Assembly: GCA_022457065.1 (NCBI GenBank)
Contig: JAJGBQ010000002.1
Location: 992,001-1,056,000 of the forward strand
Direction: 5' to 3'
DNA: 64,000 nt
Source: Curvularia sp. ZM96
Lineage: Eukaryota; Ascomycota; Dothideomycetes; Pleosporales; Pleosporaceae
In this document: one piece after another, positions 31,974 through 42,907 of the stretch
Layout of the letters: every line of letters starts with the position of its first letter
Numbering within the stretch: the first letter of the stretch is position 1
Notes under the pieces: model-generated
The model's database searches: none
What the model saw: only the letters and a program-made list of their open reading frames with translations
Told to the model about the DNA's origin: nothing
Program-made: the position numbers and the translations under genes

Positions 31974-32516
31974 CTAACAGCCACAACCACAAGATTTGCA
32001 GTCTCCTTTAGCACACTTAGCATTCTTGTTGTTGTATGACCATTCGCAATCCTGCCACCTGCCACAGGGAGTCCAGCCTCCGCTACCAGCTTCATATGCG
32101 AGCCAGCACCACGTCTTCCTAAACTCTAGAGCACCACCAAAGGGACCTTCGCAATTCCTCCAGCACCAGCCATTAGTACACCCGTAGTCGTAGTCCCAGC
32201 CGTGACCACGACCTCCGTTTTGACAATAGGCCCGTTTTTGGAGTCCCGTAACCTCATCGAGAAGTTTTCCGCGATTGGCAGGGCTGGTGAGATTCGCCTT
32301 TTCGTCTGCGTCGTAGAGAGAGCTGACGAGACCAAGCTCAGCTGGATGCTGCTTTCCACATTTTCGAAGAGCAGTAGCATCACTGTCTGAGAGGGGGTTT
32401 CCTTGGTCCTGAACCAGGGCCTCGAGTTCGGCGCATTTCTCAGCAGTGGGGTCAGCCACAGGGGAGCATAGAGCTCTAGTAGCAGCAAGGCTAAGAAGTA
32501 CAGATGAGAGTCTCAT
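31974..32516 (-). CDS. Small secreted Cys/Trp-rich protein with Kex2-type propeptide (effector candidate)
   Basis: Intronless, 180 aa. A signal peptide (MRLSSVLLSLAATRALCSPV, cleavage near 18-21) is followed by an acidic pro-region ending in LQKR (94-95), a Kex2-type dibasic site. The predicted mature part is 85 residues (96-180) with 12 cysteines and 8 tryptophans: C at mature positions 3, 18, 23, 27, 42, 56, 62, 73, 78, 81, 83 and 85. Notable blocks are NGWCWRNCEGPF, TWCWLAYEAG, GWTPCGRWQDC and the C-terminal CKSCGCGC. An even cysteine count suggests six disulfides. The layout recalls IDI-2-like fungal small secreted proteins, but that is memory of pattern only. It sits alone in a gene-poor, repeat-worn region, a common setting for host-interaction proteins. 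Function and any toxicity are unknown. Confidence 0.85.
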   Translation of the reverse strand: MRLSSVLLSLAATRALCSPVADPTAEKCAELEALVQDQGNPLSDSDATALRKCGKQHPAELGLVSSLYDADEKANLTSPANRGKLLDEVTGLQKRAYCQNGGRGHGWDYDYGCTNGWCWRNCEGPFGGALEFRKTWCWLAYEAGSGGWTPCGRWQDCEWSYNNKNAKCAKGDCKSCGCGC

Positions 32517-32609
32517 TTTTTGTAGTTTGAAGAATAAAAGTGACTATGTTGTGAAGCGTTGTGTTTGTAGATAAGAGCTGTAGTAAGAAGTTAAGCAGCC
32601 TCGTAGATA

Positions 32610-32619
32610 CCTTTTATAT
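32610..32619 (-). promoter_or_regulatory. TATA-like box ATATAAAAGG
   Basis: On the minus strand, 94-103 bp upstream of the start codon of the secreted-protein gene, a position suitable for a strong inducible fungal promoter. Confidence 0.45.
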
Positions 32620-33091
32620 GTTAAAGATTTTAGTAGAGCTGTTCTGGACATAGCTCAATGTGGATTCTTGTGGAGCCGAGTTAGTCAAGTACCTGTAAGG
32701 CCTCCTGACCTGAGATCCTTTACAGCATGTTTGTGCTCGCTATTAGAACCTAATGACTCAATGTGGCAATATGATAGACGCGTTACCCTCCTCTCTTGCA
32801 AATCCTTCCGAAGGATTCGGGCTCTCAGGCTCTCGGATCAAACCTTTTGCAAGGTGGTGCATTTGTGCATACAACCAGAGACGCAGAGAAGAATATGTGG
32901 AAGTTGATGGTCAGTGTACTAATGAAATGAATCCACCCTTTGTTGGTTTCTGTTTCTACGGGAAGAGAAGTTGAGCACCACTCTACGATTACATGCACAA
33001 GTAAGACCAGCTCTTACCACTCATGAGGATCACAAATGATTTAAACAGACTGGTGTACACAAATACATTACTCGGTATTTGGGGGCGGAGC

Positions 33092-33113
33092 CTTGGCGTC
33101 TGAGGACGCCAAG
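33092..33113. repeat. Perfect hairpin, 9-bp stem
   Basis: CTTGGCGTC (33092-33100), loop TGAG, then its exact complement (33105-33113). It lies in non-coding sequence next to GGGGGCGGAG. Confidence 0.9.
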
Positions 33114-33447
33114 CACATCGACCTCGACCCTTTATAGCCTTTTTAGTCATGACTTCTACTCTTGCTATATCAGATGTTAGAGAAATTGGCGATGACGACT
33201 ATCATGCCCTCGTAACCTGTCCGATCTCTGCTAATCATTGCTTTTCTTCGAGTATTTTGTTATGCAATCGCGAATCTTTGATTAACATGCGGATCCTTCT
33301 TATTACTCGTAACAATACATACGCTAACCTAACACTGAATCGTAATGCCATATTCGGTCTCCGAGGTGAGGGTCTCGCAGTAGCTTAGCGAACTCGGGTC
33401 CATACGACCCACAACCAGAAACAGCTTTGATCAGCTCGCTCGTATAG

Positions 33448-33939
33448 TCACATGACGAGAATGGTCTGGGTGCCGCAAGGCCTGTCAATGGCGGTAACGA
33501 CACCGTCCGCAGTTCGATTAATTTTTCTTATTGTGCTCTCGAGAAATACGTTCTCTTCTCCCCCAAGTTTGTTGCATGCTGTCTTGTAAATTATCCGATT
33601 GCCTCGGTTGGACGTGTAAAGGCGGTCGGTGGTGAACTCAAGGATGCTCTAGTACTTCATAATGTTCAGCGTCAGCAAATCCAGCGCGTTTCTTGCCTGC
33701 ACATAAAACACGTCGTATGCCATTGCGGTCGCGTTGTATTTCTTGAGCCACTCGCCCCAGGGCATCAAAAGGTCTTCGGGAATGGGATCTGGAAGAAAAT
33801 AGCCAGGAGTTGAGAATAAATCACCATATGAATGCATCTGATTGAGGTAAATTTCTTGCGCTGCAGAGGCATTTCCTGGCGCAGGAGCGGGAAGCTCTGC
33901 ACCGGTCTTGGAATCCAGGTACTTTGTCGAAAACGTAAT
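33448..33939 (-). pseudogene. Relic of an FAD-dependent oxidoreductase / amine-oxidase-like gene
   Basis: Minus-strand translation reads protein-like for about 160 codons: YLDSKTGAELPAPAP, then GDLFSTPGYFLPDPIPEDLL, WGEWLKKYNATAMAYDVFY and ARNALDLLTLNIMKY, a TAG stop (33649-33651), and in the same frame SILEFTTDRLYTSNRGN, LGGEENVFLESTIRKIN and ADGVVTAIDRPCGTQTI before TGA. This order resembles the middle of fungal flavin monoamine-oxidase/beta-cyclopiazonate-dehydrogenase-like proteins. The FAD-binding N-terminal GxGxxG part and the C-terminus are absent, and neighbouring sequence has no continuation. The TAG could come from C-to-T change of a CAG codon, as in RIP, but this is inference. The identity is moderate; the broken state is clear. 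Confidence 0.7.
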
Positions 33940-34397
33940 CAGAATAATCGATACGTCATCCGATCATACGCATTCACAGACCCCGCTTATCTTATCGCGA
34001 CCCCCTCCTCTCTGTATAGGGATACATTAGGTGTGGCGTTTTTTTTTTGTCTATGTCAGTTAGCCAATATTCAGAATAGAGTCAATTCTACCTATTGCCC
34101 TGATTCCAGGAATATCCCTTCAACAAGAAGAATGTGTCAACCCACCTTCCCCTTTGCACCGCCCGCTCAACCCGTCAGGCGGGGCAGCGGAACCTGGGAC
34201 CTGCCGTATGCGGGGCAGCCTCCATAACTGATGTCTGGCCCGCATCAGAAGCTCAATTGAATATAATTTGAGTGAGATCCGCTTTGTAGAAAACCTAAAT
34301 GTCCGCATCTTACAACTGACCACATTTCCCTTCTTTCTTTCTCTCTGTCTCTCTCCAAAATCATCATTTTCAGCCCACGACCACTACCACCACCACC
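33940..34397. other. Region between flavoprotein relic and OsmC gene
   Basis: No supported gene. The end near 34397 is C/T-rich (TTTCTTTCTCTCTGTCTCTCTCC), a likely OsmC leader. Confidence 0.5.
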
Positions 34398-35012
34398 ATG
34401 TCCGCCGCCCAAGCCCTCCGCGAAAAACAAGCCCCCATCAAAGAAAGCTACCGCGCGGACCCCTCGTCCGCCATCGTCACGCTAAAATCCACGGGCTCTC
34501 TAGACGATCACTCAATAACATGCAAGCTCTCCTCCACCCCCGGCATCAAAGAAGCCCACCGCATTGCGGGCCTGCACCAAAAGGCCGGGGGCGCCGACCT
34601 CGCCCTCTCGGGTGAACTCTGCTCAGGCGACATGCTGCTCGACGCGCTCGTCGCCTGCTCGGGTGTCACGCTCAAAGCCGTTGCTACCGCCCTCAATATT
34701 CCCATTGTCTCCGGCAGCGTGACTGCCGAGGGCGACTTGGACTTCCGGGGCACGTTGGGAGTCGATAAGAATGCGCCGGTGGGTATTACGAGGATTAGGC
34801 TGAGGTTTCAGGTCGAGTTGGGGGAGAGGGAGGATGGGAGCGAGGTTAGCGAGGAGGAGATTGAGCGGTTGGGGAAGCTGACGGAGAGGTATTGTGTCGT
34901 GTTGCAGACGTTGGTGAATAAGCCTGAGGTGGGGGTTGAGTTGGTGGGGAAGGGAGGAGGGAAGGGGGAGGAGGGGGTGAAGAGGGAGGTGCTGCATAAG
35001 AGGGAGTTGTAG
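34398..35012 (+). CDS. OsmC/Ohr-family protein
   Basis: Small peroxidase-like protein of the OsmC fold, which in bacteria reduces organic hydroperoxides with two cysteines. Single exon, 204 aa. The central helix block ELCSGDMLLDALVACSGVTL places one candidate Cys at residue 87, and LTERYCVVLQTL the second at 166, at the spacing expected for the redox pair; C75 is an extra cysteine. SVTAEGDLDFRGTLG is the following strand pair. The last 25 residues are a Gly/Lys-rich tail (VGKGGGKGEEGVKRE). No transit peptide is evident. Whether it is peroxidase-active is untested; family is firm. Confidence 0.9.
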   Translation: MSAAQALREKQAPIKESYRADPSSAIVTLKSTGSLDDHSITCKLSSTPGIKEAHRIAGLHQKAGGADLALSGELCSGDMLLDALVACSGVTLKAVATALNIPIVSGSVTAEGDLDFRGTLGVDKNAPVGITRIRLRFQVELGEREDGSEVSEEEIERLGKLTERYCVVLQTLVNKPEVGVELVGKGGGKGEEGVKREVLHKREL

Positions 35013-37140
35013 GAGAGGTGTGAGAAGAAGATGGGAGGGAGGTTAGTGAGGTGGTTAGAGGATAGGTTGGGAAAACTGGATTAGATGTATGAGGAGGGAA
35101 GGAGACGGATGTTTTTGTTGTGTTTATTTTCGTTTCTATTAAGAATAGTTCAGAGGTTTTTCTTGAGCAGAAATGGCCTGGCAAACAGCTCATCTACATC
35201 ACCCGCCAGCCTTTGGGACGTTAAAAAAAAACACGGCTTATTTATTTCACTCCATACTCAACTAGACAAAATGATTCAGACAAACACGAATTGGTAGACG
35301 TCTTACACACCAAAGACAGCGCCCCTCCTATGCTTCTGTAGTGACGATTTCAGAACACTATCTCGTCCCCCTTTTTTTTCTACGGAGAATATAAATTAAG
35401 CATCGCACATTCCACTCATCAAGGCCATCCATCCTCGGGCTCCCCTGTTCAGCGAGTAGTGAACAGGAGTATAATTTGTCGTGCCAGGATATCCGCTGCG
35501 AGTCTAATCTTCGACTAAATCTATACGAGAAGAAGCCACCGAAGTAACAGAATAGTGACTAAATATAGGATTGAGCCGCGATTTCGTATCTACCAGACAA
35601 AAAGCTACTCAAAGCGTTTCTCAAGTCGTCATCATATGAAGGGGACTAGAGAAGACTAGACTTCTACCCAGGCCTGCGACTAACTCTATACCCTAGAATA
35701 ATAACTTCCTATCTGCTCTAGCTTGCCCGCCTGAAATCTAGATTCACTTGTACACGTCCAGTCCGCAGGTGCAATGACGTCGACGAGCAGAGAGTGAACA
35801 TGCTCTCCATGTGGTGCACTAGAATAAGAGTTGAATGCACTGCTAAGATTAGGGGGTGTGGAGTAGACTAGGGTAGTTAGTACGAGTGTCTTTGAGAGCT
35901 GGCTCTACAACAGTGTAGGTGGAGTATGTTCGGAAAATATAGAATGAAGAGTAGATGAATATTAAATTAGTGCAAGACAGCGCTATATCTCGATGCTCTA
36001 AGAGGAGTTGCAAGATGTACAATAGCCTCTATTGTTTACGTCTGTGATCTAGTAAAGTGAAAAGAGTGACATAAAACATATTGGGGTTTTCTTCTTTCTT
36101 ATATTTGTCTTTTTATTCTTGCCTCTTCTCTCTCTAAGTACAAATCTTCTTCTACGTATCTATGTAGAAAAGAATACTCCACCCCTATCTCATCTTCTAT
36201 AACTCTACAAATCACAAGAGTAGATAATATTCTAAGAGCTGTTTTTAAAATATATATCTTGACAAGATAGCTATCTTTTAAGAATAAGGAACTCTTCAGC
36301 TGCTACTCCAAATACATCCCAAGCACCCTGCTATTTTAGACACAAAATCGCACATGTCGAACATGTGTATTAGTGTCACCAGCCCACGATATCTACTCCT
36401 CGTTTGGTCCTTGACTAGATTAACCCAAGTACAGCTATCGAAGTGATAAGACAACAAGTCGAAGAACCCAACATTCCAGCTAATCCTACTCAAGGATAAG
36501 TAGAGAGTCGATAATCTATCGTATCAAAAGCTGTCCTTTGAGAGGCTATCGTAAATGGTCTCCTTAACGACAGACTGAGGAAATATCTGGCTTCTGCTTG
36601 GGGCTGCGAGCAACCCTATGCACTAGCGCAATTTCGTTTCTATTATGGCTTTTGGTAAGAGATAAGCAAACATTAATACTCATATAAGGCCGTTGGAGGA
36701 GGTCAGTTACTTGATAAGTCACTAAAGAAAATAAAGAGCGGGAGGTGGTCAAGGACATTGCGGTTGTAGTGGTGTGAGATTCTAGGCGTGAATAGAGTAC
36801 TAGATAGTGAAAGGCGACTACTTATATGCACATGCATCTGTTCTTTTCAGTCAATACTTCGTTATAGGAAGGTGGGAGAGGAGCACGAATGCACAGATAG
36901 ATAGGTGGACAAGTGTCAACATGTACGAAGCTTTTAGTTTAACAATATCTTCTATCAAATCTTATAACATAGATTCCTAAGCGGTAATTCTAAAATAATA
37001 GTACATGCCAGATTAAGAATACCACAACAGTTTTTTCCTAGCCCCAACTATTGTAGTCAGCACTGATACAACAACTACGCGCGATTAAGGGAAAAATTTA
37101 AGTGCGGAGCATTCTACATATATTTCTCTCATCATCGTTC
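35013..37140. other. AT-rich island without genes, probable decayed repeat
   Basis: After the OsmC 3'UTR the sequence turns AT- and TpA-rich (about 35.3-37.1 kb) with many CTA/TAG triplets and stops in all frames. The longest ORFs are under 70 codons. Two stretches about 0.9 kb apart (near 35674 and 36603) share a gapless motif of the form CTGCGA-nn-AAC-n-CTAT, suggesting an old repeat. The look fits RIP-mutated DNA; no transposase is recognisable. Confidence 0.5.
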
Positions 37141-40100
37141 TTTGCTTACTTCCTCCACAGAACACTTGCCATCTCCGCTTTTTTCCAGGTTTTTTCTTTT
37201 TGCCGTTAGGAGTTCGGGAAGTAGCGGCGAGCAGGAGTTCAAGCTAATCGTGTTTTTGCTTTTTTTTGCTCCACGCGGGCTTGATGATGAACTGCTTACC
37301 CCTCTTTATGCGGTATCCACTTGGGTGAACCCCTTTCTTCGTGGGGAACTACATGTATCGAAGCCACAAAGCAGGGGCAAGACATTACTATCTGGGGGTC
37401 TGTAGAAAAGCAATATGCAAAGCTCAACTGCTCTTCTACCCCCGATTCACACACATCTAGTGCAAAAAAGGAAAATTCTAGCATCGTGCTCTAGATGCAG
37501 ACACTCCGACTCGCTGTATCCACCCGCGCGTGTATACTTCAAACTACAACTATGCGACTAACCACGATTCCGCCTCATCCTCGGCCAGGCGTCTTCAAGG
37601 CCTCCACCCAGAAAATGAAGAGGGGGGAAAAGGCCGTGCAGGCGGGAAGATAAAAAAGAGGGCTTCCCACGCCGCGGAGCTGGCACCGTTAGCCAGCCAC
37701 TGGAAGCGCACTACTGCAGCAGTCGAAGCTTCCTCGTGCCCTCTTTTCTGCTTCTACGATCTGCATTGCAGCACATAGCAAACCTTAGTCTTGCATGACC
37801 GTAAACCTTGTCGTATACTATCGCTCAGCTCCGGTGTCACATGATAGACTGGCGAATCGTGTGTGCTGGGCATTATGCGCCTATCTGCGATTAGTTGGAA
37901 GAGACCACGGCACCGAATAACGTGCGGCGGAGAGTACTCAGAAACTTCGCGGGCCGCGCTAGTCGATCGCTTCTAGCTTTTGCTATGCTGGGCATAAATA
38001 CGGCATAGGAACCCACGAATTACTTGCATTGTTTCCTTGTCGTATGACAGCGGGGAACGTTGAGCGGATATAGCCCCGGGGCTATCTTGAACCATACATT
38101 GCTGTCTTGGCCCCAAGCTGTCAAGGCTTGACGTCACGAGAAAGGAGGTGGAGGTGGTGGATATGCGAGCCAATCCAATTATATCTGCGTGCTTTGAAAC
38201 ATGTATGGGCTTTATGGAGATGGCGTAAGCGGGCATGGTGAGCAAAAAGGGATACCTTGCTTGATCTTTGACAGCGGGTACCATGGCTTTGCGATGTTTT
38301 CAAAGCAGTAACAAGATCCGGTCGCAGGGAAAGGCCATGCGGCAATTAAGCTTGACATTAGGGGCTTTTCGTGCTCTGTTTCGACACATCTGACGTACCA
38401 TGATTTGAGAAAGGATCGGACACCGAGCGGCCCACCATAATCGCTTCCTGCCACCCGCCATTTCCAGGAGACGACTGATGATGGCTTTTCTCCCGCCTGG
38501 AAAGTGTCCGATGTTACTGCGGATACGCGTAGTACGTGGGGTTCCATGCCGGCGATCTTTATCTTTTGGGGAAATGCAAGCGGTCCTTAGCTTCATGAGT
38601 CGAAGGCGATGCAACGACGGAAGCATCAATGCGAGGTGAGGCATTCCCACGGCCTCCCGTAATAGCGAACACCCCGTACACCCCCGGTTCTGCTGTTCGC
38701 AATGACATTTGAGCGTGGATATGGCCGACCGGTAATAGTGGAGACGGACGGTAGACGCAGGCGGGCTGTCATAATCGTCTACACGCCGATCACTGTAACC
38801 GCTAGCTGATCCAGAGTTCCTATCTTTACATACTAGTAGCTTATTGCCGTGTGCAGGCCGGGGTGTGTTGGGCCTGGCCAAGTCTCCAATATCTAAAGTT
38901 GGAGTAGGAGTTCAGACACGCGAGTCGGAATGTGGAGCAAGCGCTCAACAGGATTATTTTTTGATGTACATTACAAATAACCTCGCCAAACCCTCAGCAA
39001 GCGAGTTTGGCAATGCAAGGCGAGATTTATTGTCGGAAAAATGTGATTTGGGATCAACAGCACCGTCTTCGGGCAGTACCACAAATCGGCGCGTTTATTC
39101 TTGTTCCTGTGCCAAGAGATTTTGATGTTAGCGGCACCGGATTCTCTTTCGCTTGCGGTTCCGAGAGCAGGTGAATTTTTGCCAAGATAAGGGTTCTGAA
39201 TGGCGTTGTAAGGAAGCGGGATGGGCTGTTGCATCGACATGTCGCAAACCTACCCTGGGCTTGATCTGCGGTCAGGCAGATCATGGCGTCTGACATGGCC
39301 GCCCCCTGCCATTTGAGCTACTGAAACTACGGCTCGAATACCTGTTCTGGTGCGATGACGGAAAGCAGAGCCGAACGATGGGGGGGATGGTGGCTGTGCC
39401 GATGATCCGCGGCTGTATGTGGTCTGTCTATATGCAGGAACAGCGTCATGAGTAAGTGGGTTAGCCAGTGTCAGTTACCGAATGAGCGCGCTAGTCGGGA
39501 GACGTCCGAAGTGGTGCTGTGATTGGGTCTGGGCAGCCACTCAATAGCCCACAGAACTTTGGCATATGTGTAGGGACACAAATTACACGCAAATCCGCCC
39601 ATGACCAATCCAGTATGACTCGCAAAAGGTCCGTCTGGGTAAGGTATCTGACTTGGACTGATGCGAACCCGGTAGCTCTCAATTATCGCGGCAACCAGAC
39701 AGCTCTTTGACATACTGCTTGCATAAAGTTCTCTAGCAGCCGATGCTCGTTCGATGCATAGCAAAGAGTGGCACAAAAGCCAGTGTCAACCAATGAAGAG
39801 GTGTTAAAACTAAGCCTGAGCACGATGAACCCACAGTATGACTAAACGAAGGAGTAGGATCACAAGGGAACCTGCCACGACTCTAACGAGCCTGGTGAGT
39901 AGGTTTCCGATAGAGCCCGAGGCCAGTGATGGGACAGGTTCGTTGACTCGAGGGGGCGGTACCAGACTGCGACTGCTTTTATTGGTATTTCACTTGAAAG
40001 TAACTAGATGCTGGCAAGAGGAACGGCTCGTACGGTAGTTGAGACGGCGGCGGACGCTATTTGCCAGCCTTTTCTTCAAAGTAGCTTTGGTCTGGTGAAT

Positions 40101-41300
40101 GCCGTCTTCAATAGCACACTCCGAGGAAAGACAAAAACCTATACAGTGAGTCTGGCCCCAGGCCAAGGATTCTTTTTCAGTATTCCAAAGTCACTAGCGC
40201 TTGTTGCGACGAAGATCACGTAGATACGAAGAATTAACGTCTTTGACACCTGCCTCTGAAACGTGTGAGTAGGCGTTGGTGGATTCCAGGCGTCCAAGGA
40301 TTGAGGAGCGACCAATCTGCTGCCTCAGTACATGGATGTTAGCGTTTCACGTGCTGGTAAGCTTTTGGTCGACAACAATATATGGGTCTAAACAAACACG
40401 AGTAGAAGGCGTGAGCACTTGGGACAGCGGTAACATCAGATTTCATGCGGAAAGTAGAGTGCCCGTCCGTGACGCTGCGTGCGGAGTATCAAAGTGTGTG
40501 GATGACAGCCAAAAGACATCCACAGGTCTTGGGGCTTGATTAGCTGCGTTTTTCAGGCGTACGACGTTGGGTAACGGCGTTTCAGTGCAGCCGCTGCGAC
40601 CGACCTCTATGCTACGGCGTCGCCGCAGGTGAGTCGTGCTTTGTTGATGATTCGGCCGTTGTTTGCCGCAAGTATACCATATACCAGGTACACCATGACG
40701 CAGTGCCAGCGGAAGCAAGGAAACGTATTGCTGAGTTGGAGCAAGTGTTGACATGCGGGAAGAATGCGTGGAGCAATGGATGTACGCCACCATGCGTTGT
40801 GTGACTGCTATCTGCAGCCTTTTCCCTTTTTGTCGAGTCTTCTACAGGGACGGGATTCCTGCCACGATGGTCAATCATGATACGCTAATCGTTGACGTAC
40901 TAGTGGCGACCCCGAGAGAGTGGCAATGGATAGCTGTGGATGATGATGTGCAAGCCTTGTACATGCGGCACAGAGGGAGCTGTTGGCCTGATTATTATTA
41001 TCGTCAGATTGCCTACGTCCGATCTGCTGCTTCCGATGGGTTTGTTCTACGTATATCAAAATCGAATGTGCTCATCTTGCAGCCGATCCGGTGTTCATTA
41101 TCGCAACCAGGCGGTGCGACAAACGACCCAAAGGCCTCTGGTACGAGACAGGAATGTGGCATCATCCAGTTGCATCCATGGCTGTTCTCGTTGCATGTAG
41201 ATCAAGGTTGCCTCAGCTTCCACAAGGAATTGGCATCGGGAGCAAGTTTTGGAAACGAGCTTGAGCAGCGTGCATGCATCAAGGCACATTGAAAGGGTGC
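37141..41300. other. 4.1-kb gene-free stretch
   Basis: Base composition is moderate. ORFs up to 193 codons (38300-38881 minus) and 179 codons (40753-41292 plus) overlap others in different frames and show no domain, splice-consistent extension or family motif. I see no gene I can support. Confidence 0.45.
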
Positions 41301-42717
41301 TAAGGAAGGCAGATGTCGATGTGCTGCTGCAGAATTGAAAACCAAGTTTGAGGTTTGCATGCTTGGGGCTTCTGTGTCGTGTGACAAGGTCAGCCATGAT
41401 GGGTGTACCTGGTCGAGATCAAGAGAGGGGCGAAAAGAGGGCGAATCTTATTTCTAGGGTTTTGGTCCCCGCCGACGATTTGCAGCAGGGAAGGGAACTT
41501 GGCCGGGAAAGGCTGCTGATAGTAATCAAGGGGAGCCGCAGGCTAGGCAGACCAATGTCGAGACAATGGCTGGCCTGGTGTAGACTCTATGGACCCCGCT
41601 CCGGCCGTGGCGCAAGGGAGATGGCAACACTGGCTACGTACAAACGACGGCGGGCCAGGGACTGTCAGGCGGACCAGGTGGTGCTGTACGCTCGTGTGGC
41701 TGGCATTGACGGCACAGTACAGGCTGGTGAGAGGGCTCGTTAAATGCATCTGGGATCGAGGGCCGAGTTGGGAGACGGGTTGGTGGTGTTGGCTCGTTTG
41801 GGGGCGAACGAAGAGGACCCAAGGCTGAGGTTCACGGCGGCGGCGGCGGGAAGATGATGCTGGTGGAAGTGTTGAACAGCAGCCAAGGGAGGAAGCGAAG
41901 AGCACAGGTTAGGCTTGCACCCAAGTGTGGCTAAGGGTCGAGGCCAAATCGAGGAGCAGACGAAGCGGGTCGGTCTGTTCTGGGTATGGCGCCGACGCGA
42001 GGATGAAAGTGGACGGGCAGTCGCGGCATGGACGCCGAATGCGAGCAGGACCAGGACAGGGCGGCGCACAGGATCATGGATGGCATGTTGGAGCGCAGGC
42101 GCAAAGCGCGGAGGGAGAAGGTTCGCAGGCGGGCAAGCAAAGTTTGGATGGCGGGATGCTTTGGCTGCGACGGCGTCGAGTTTGGCGTGGGTGGGGGCGG
42201 CGGTGGTGAGTTGAGCAGCCATGTCTCATCTCGTTTACGTGACAGCAGCGCCGGCTGCGAGATGGTGAGATGGCGACGGCAGCGTCCGGCAGAGCATCGA
42301 TGGACGGTCGGTGAATTGGAGACAGCGGCAGGGCAGTCATGTTTGATCGGCCGGCTAGCGGGAGGTGCGATCAGCACATCAGCACCGGACGGGCAGGCGC
42401 GACGCCGAGACAAGCAAGCGCGCCTGATCCCTGCTGCCCATCATTGCACGCCCCGACGTCGTCGCACCTGCCCCGGCTGCCAGTCGCTGCTGCTTGTTGC
42501 TGTGCATGCGACTGACAGATGTCACCCGCAGAGGGGCCCTTTGCTCCCGCCGCCGCCTGTTCCGGACTGGGCCTGCCTCGCCAACAAGGCCCCCATTGTC
42601 GTGGTCTTTTGTCCTGATTGTCCGTATTGGGCAGCCAGGGGTGGTTATGGATACTCGGTGCGTCTATACACGGCAATCGCCCATGTGGGACCCTGGGCAC
42701 TGTGTCAGGAGGCAGCA

Positions 42718-42907
42718 ACAGGAAACAGCAGGAGCAGAAGGAGCAATAGCAGCAGCAACAACAGCAACAACAACAACAAACAGCAATAACATCATCACTG
42801 CCACTACCGCCGCCACTACCACCCAACTACTGCCAACACCCTAGCCAACAACACTACCACCGCCATCACCACCACTACTACTTCTACTACTACTACCACC
42901 ACTACGT
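42718..42907. repeat. Compound trinucleotide microsatellites
   Basis: A CAG/CAA-type run (about 42718-42786) is followed by CAC/ACT-type runs (about 42798-42907). They lie in non-coding sequence 2 kb upstream of the homeobox start codon. Confidence 0.85.

Larger units (their letters stand above)
32517..33447. other. Promoter of the secreted protein and gene-poor sequence
   Basis: A TATA-like box lies close to the start codon (listed separately). A 79-codon plus ORF (33149-33388) is not recognisable. A perfect 9-bp-stem hairpin is at 33092-33113. Confidence 0.5.

Noticed and set aside
38300..38881. 193-codon minus ORF
   Set aside because: Overlaps two other minus-frame ORFs of similar quality, none with a motif.
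42028..42789. 253-codon plus ORF ending in a Ser/Asn/Gln run
   Set aside because: Its end is a CAG/CAA microsatellite read as protein; the start has no conserved segment.
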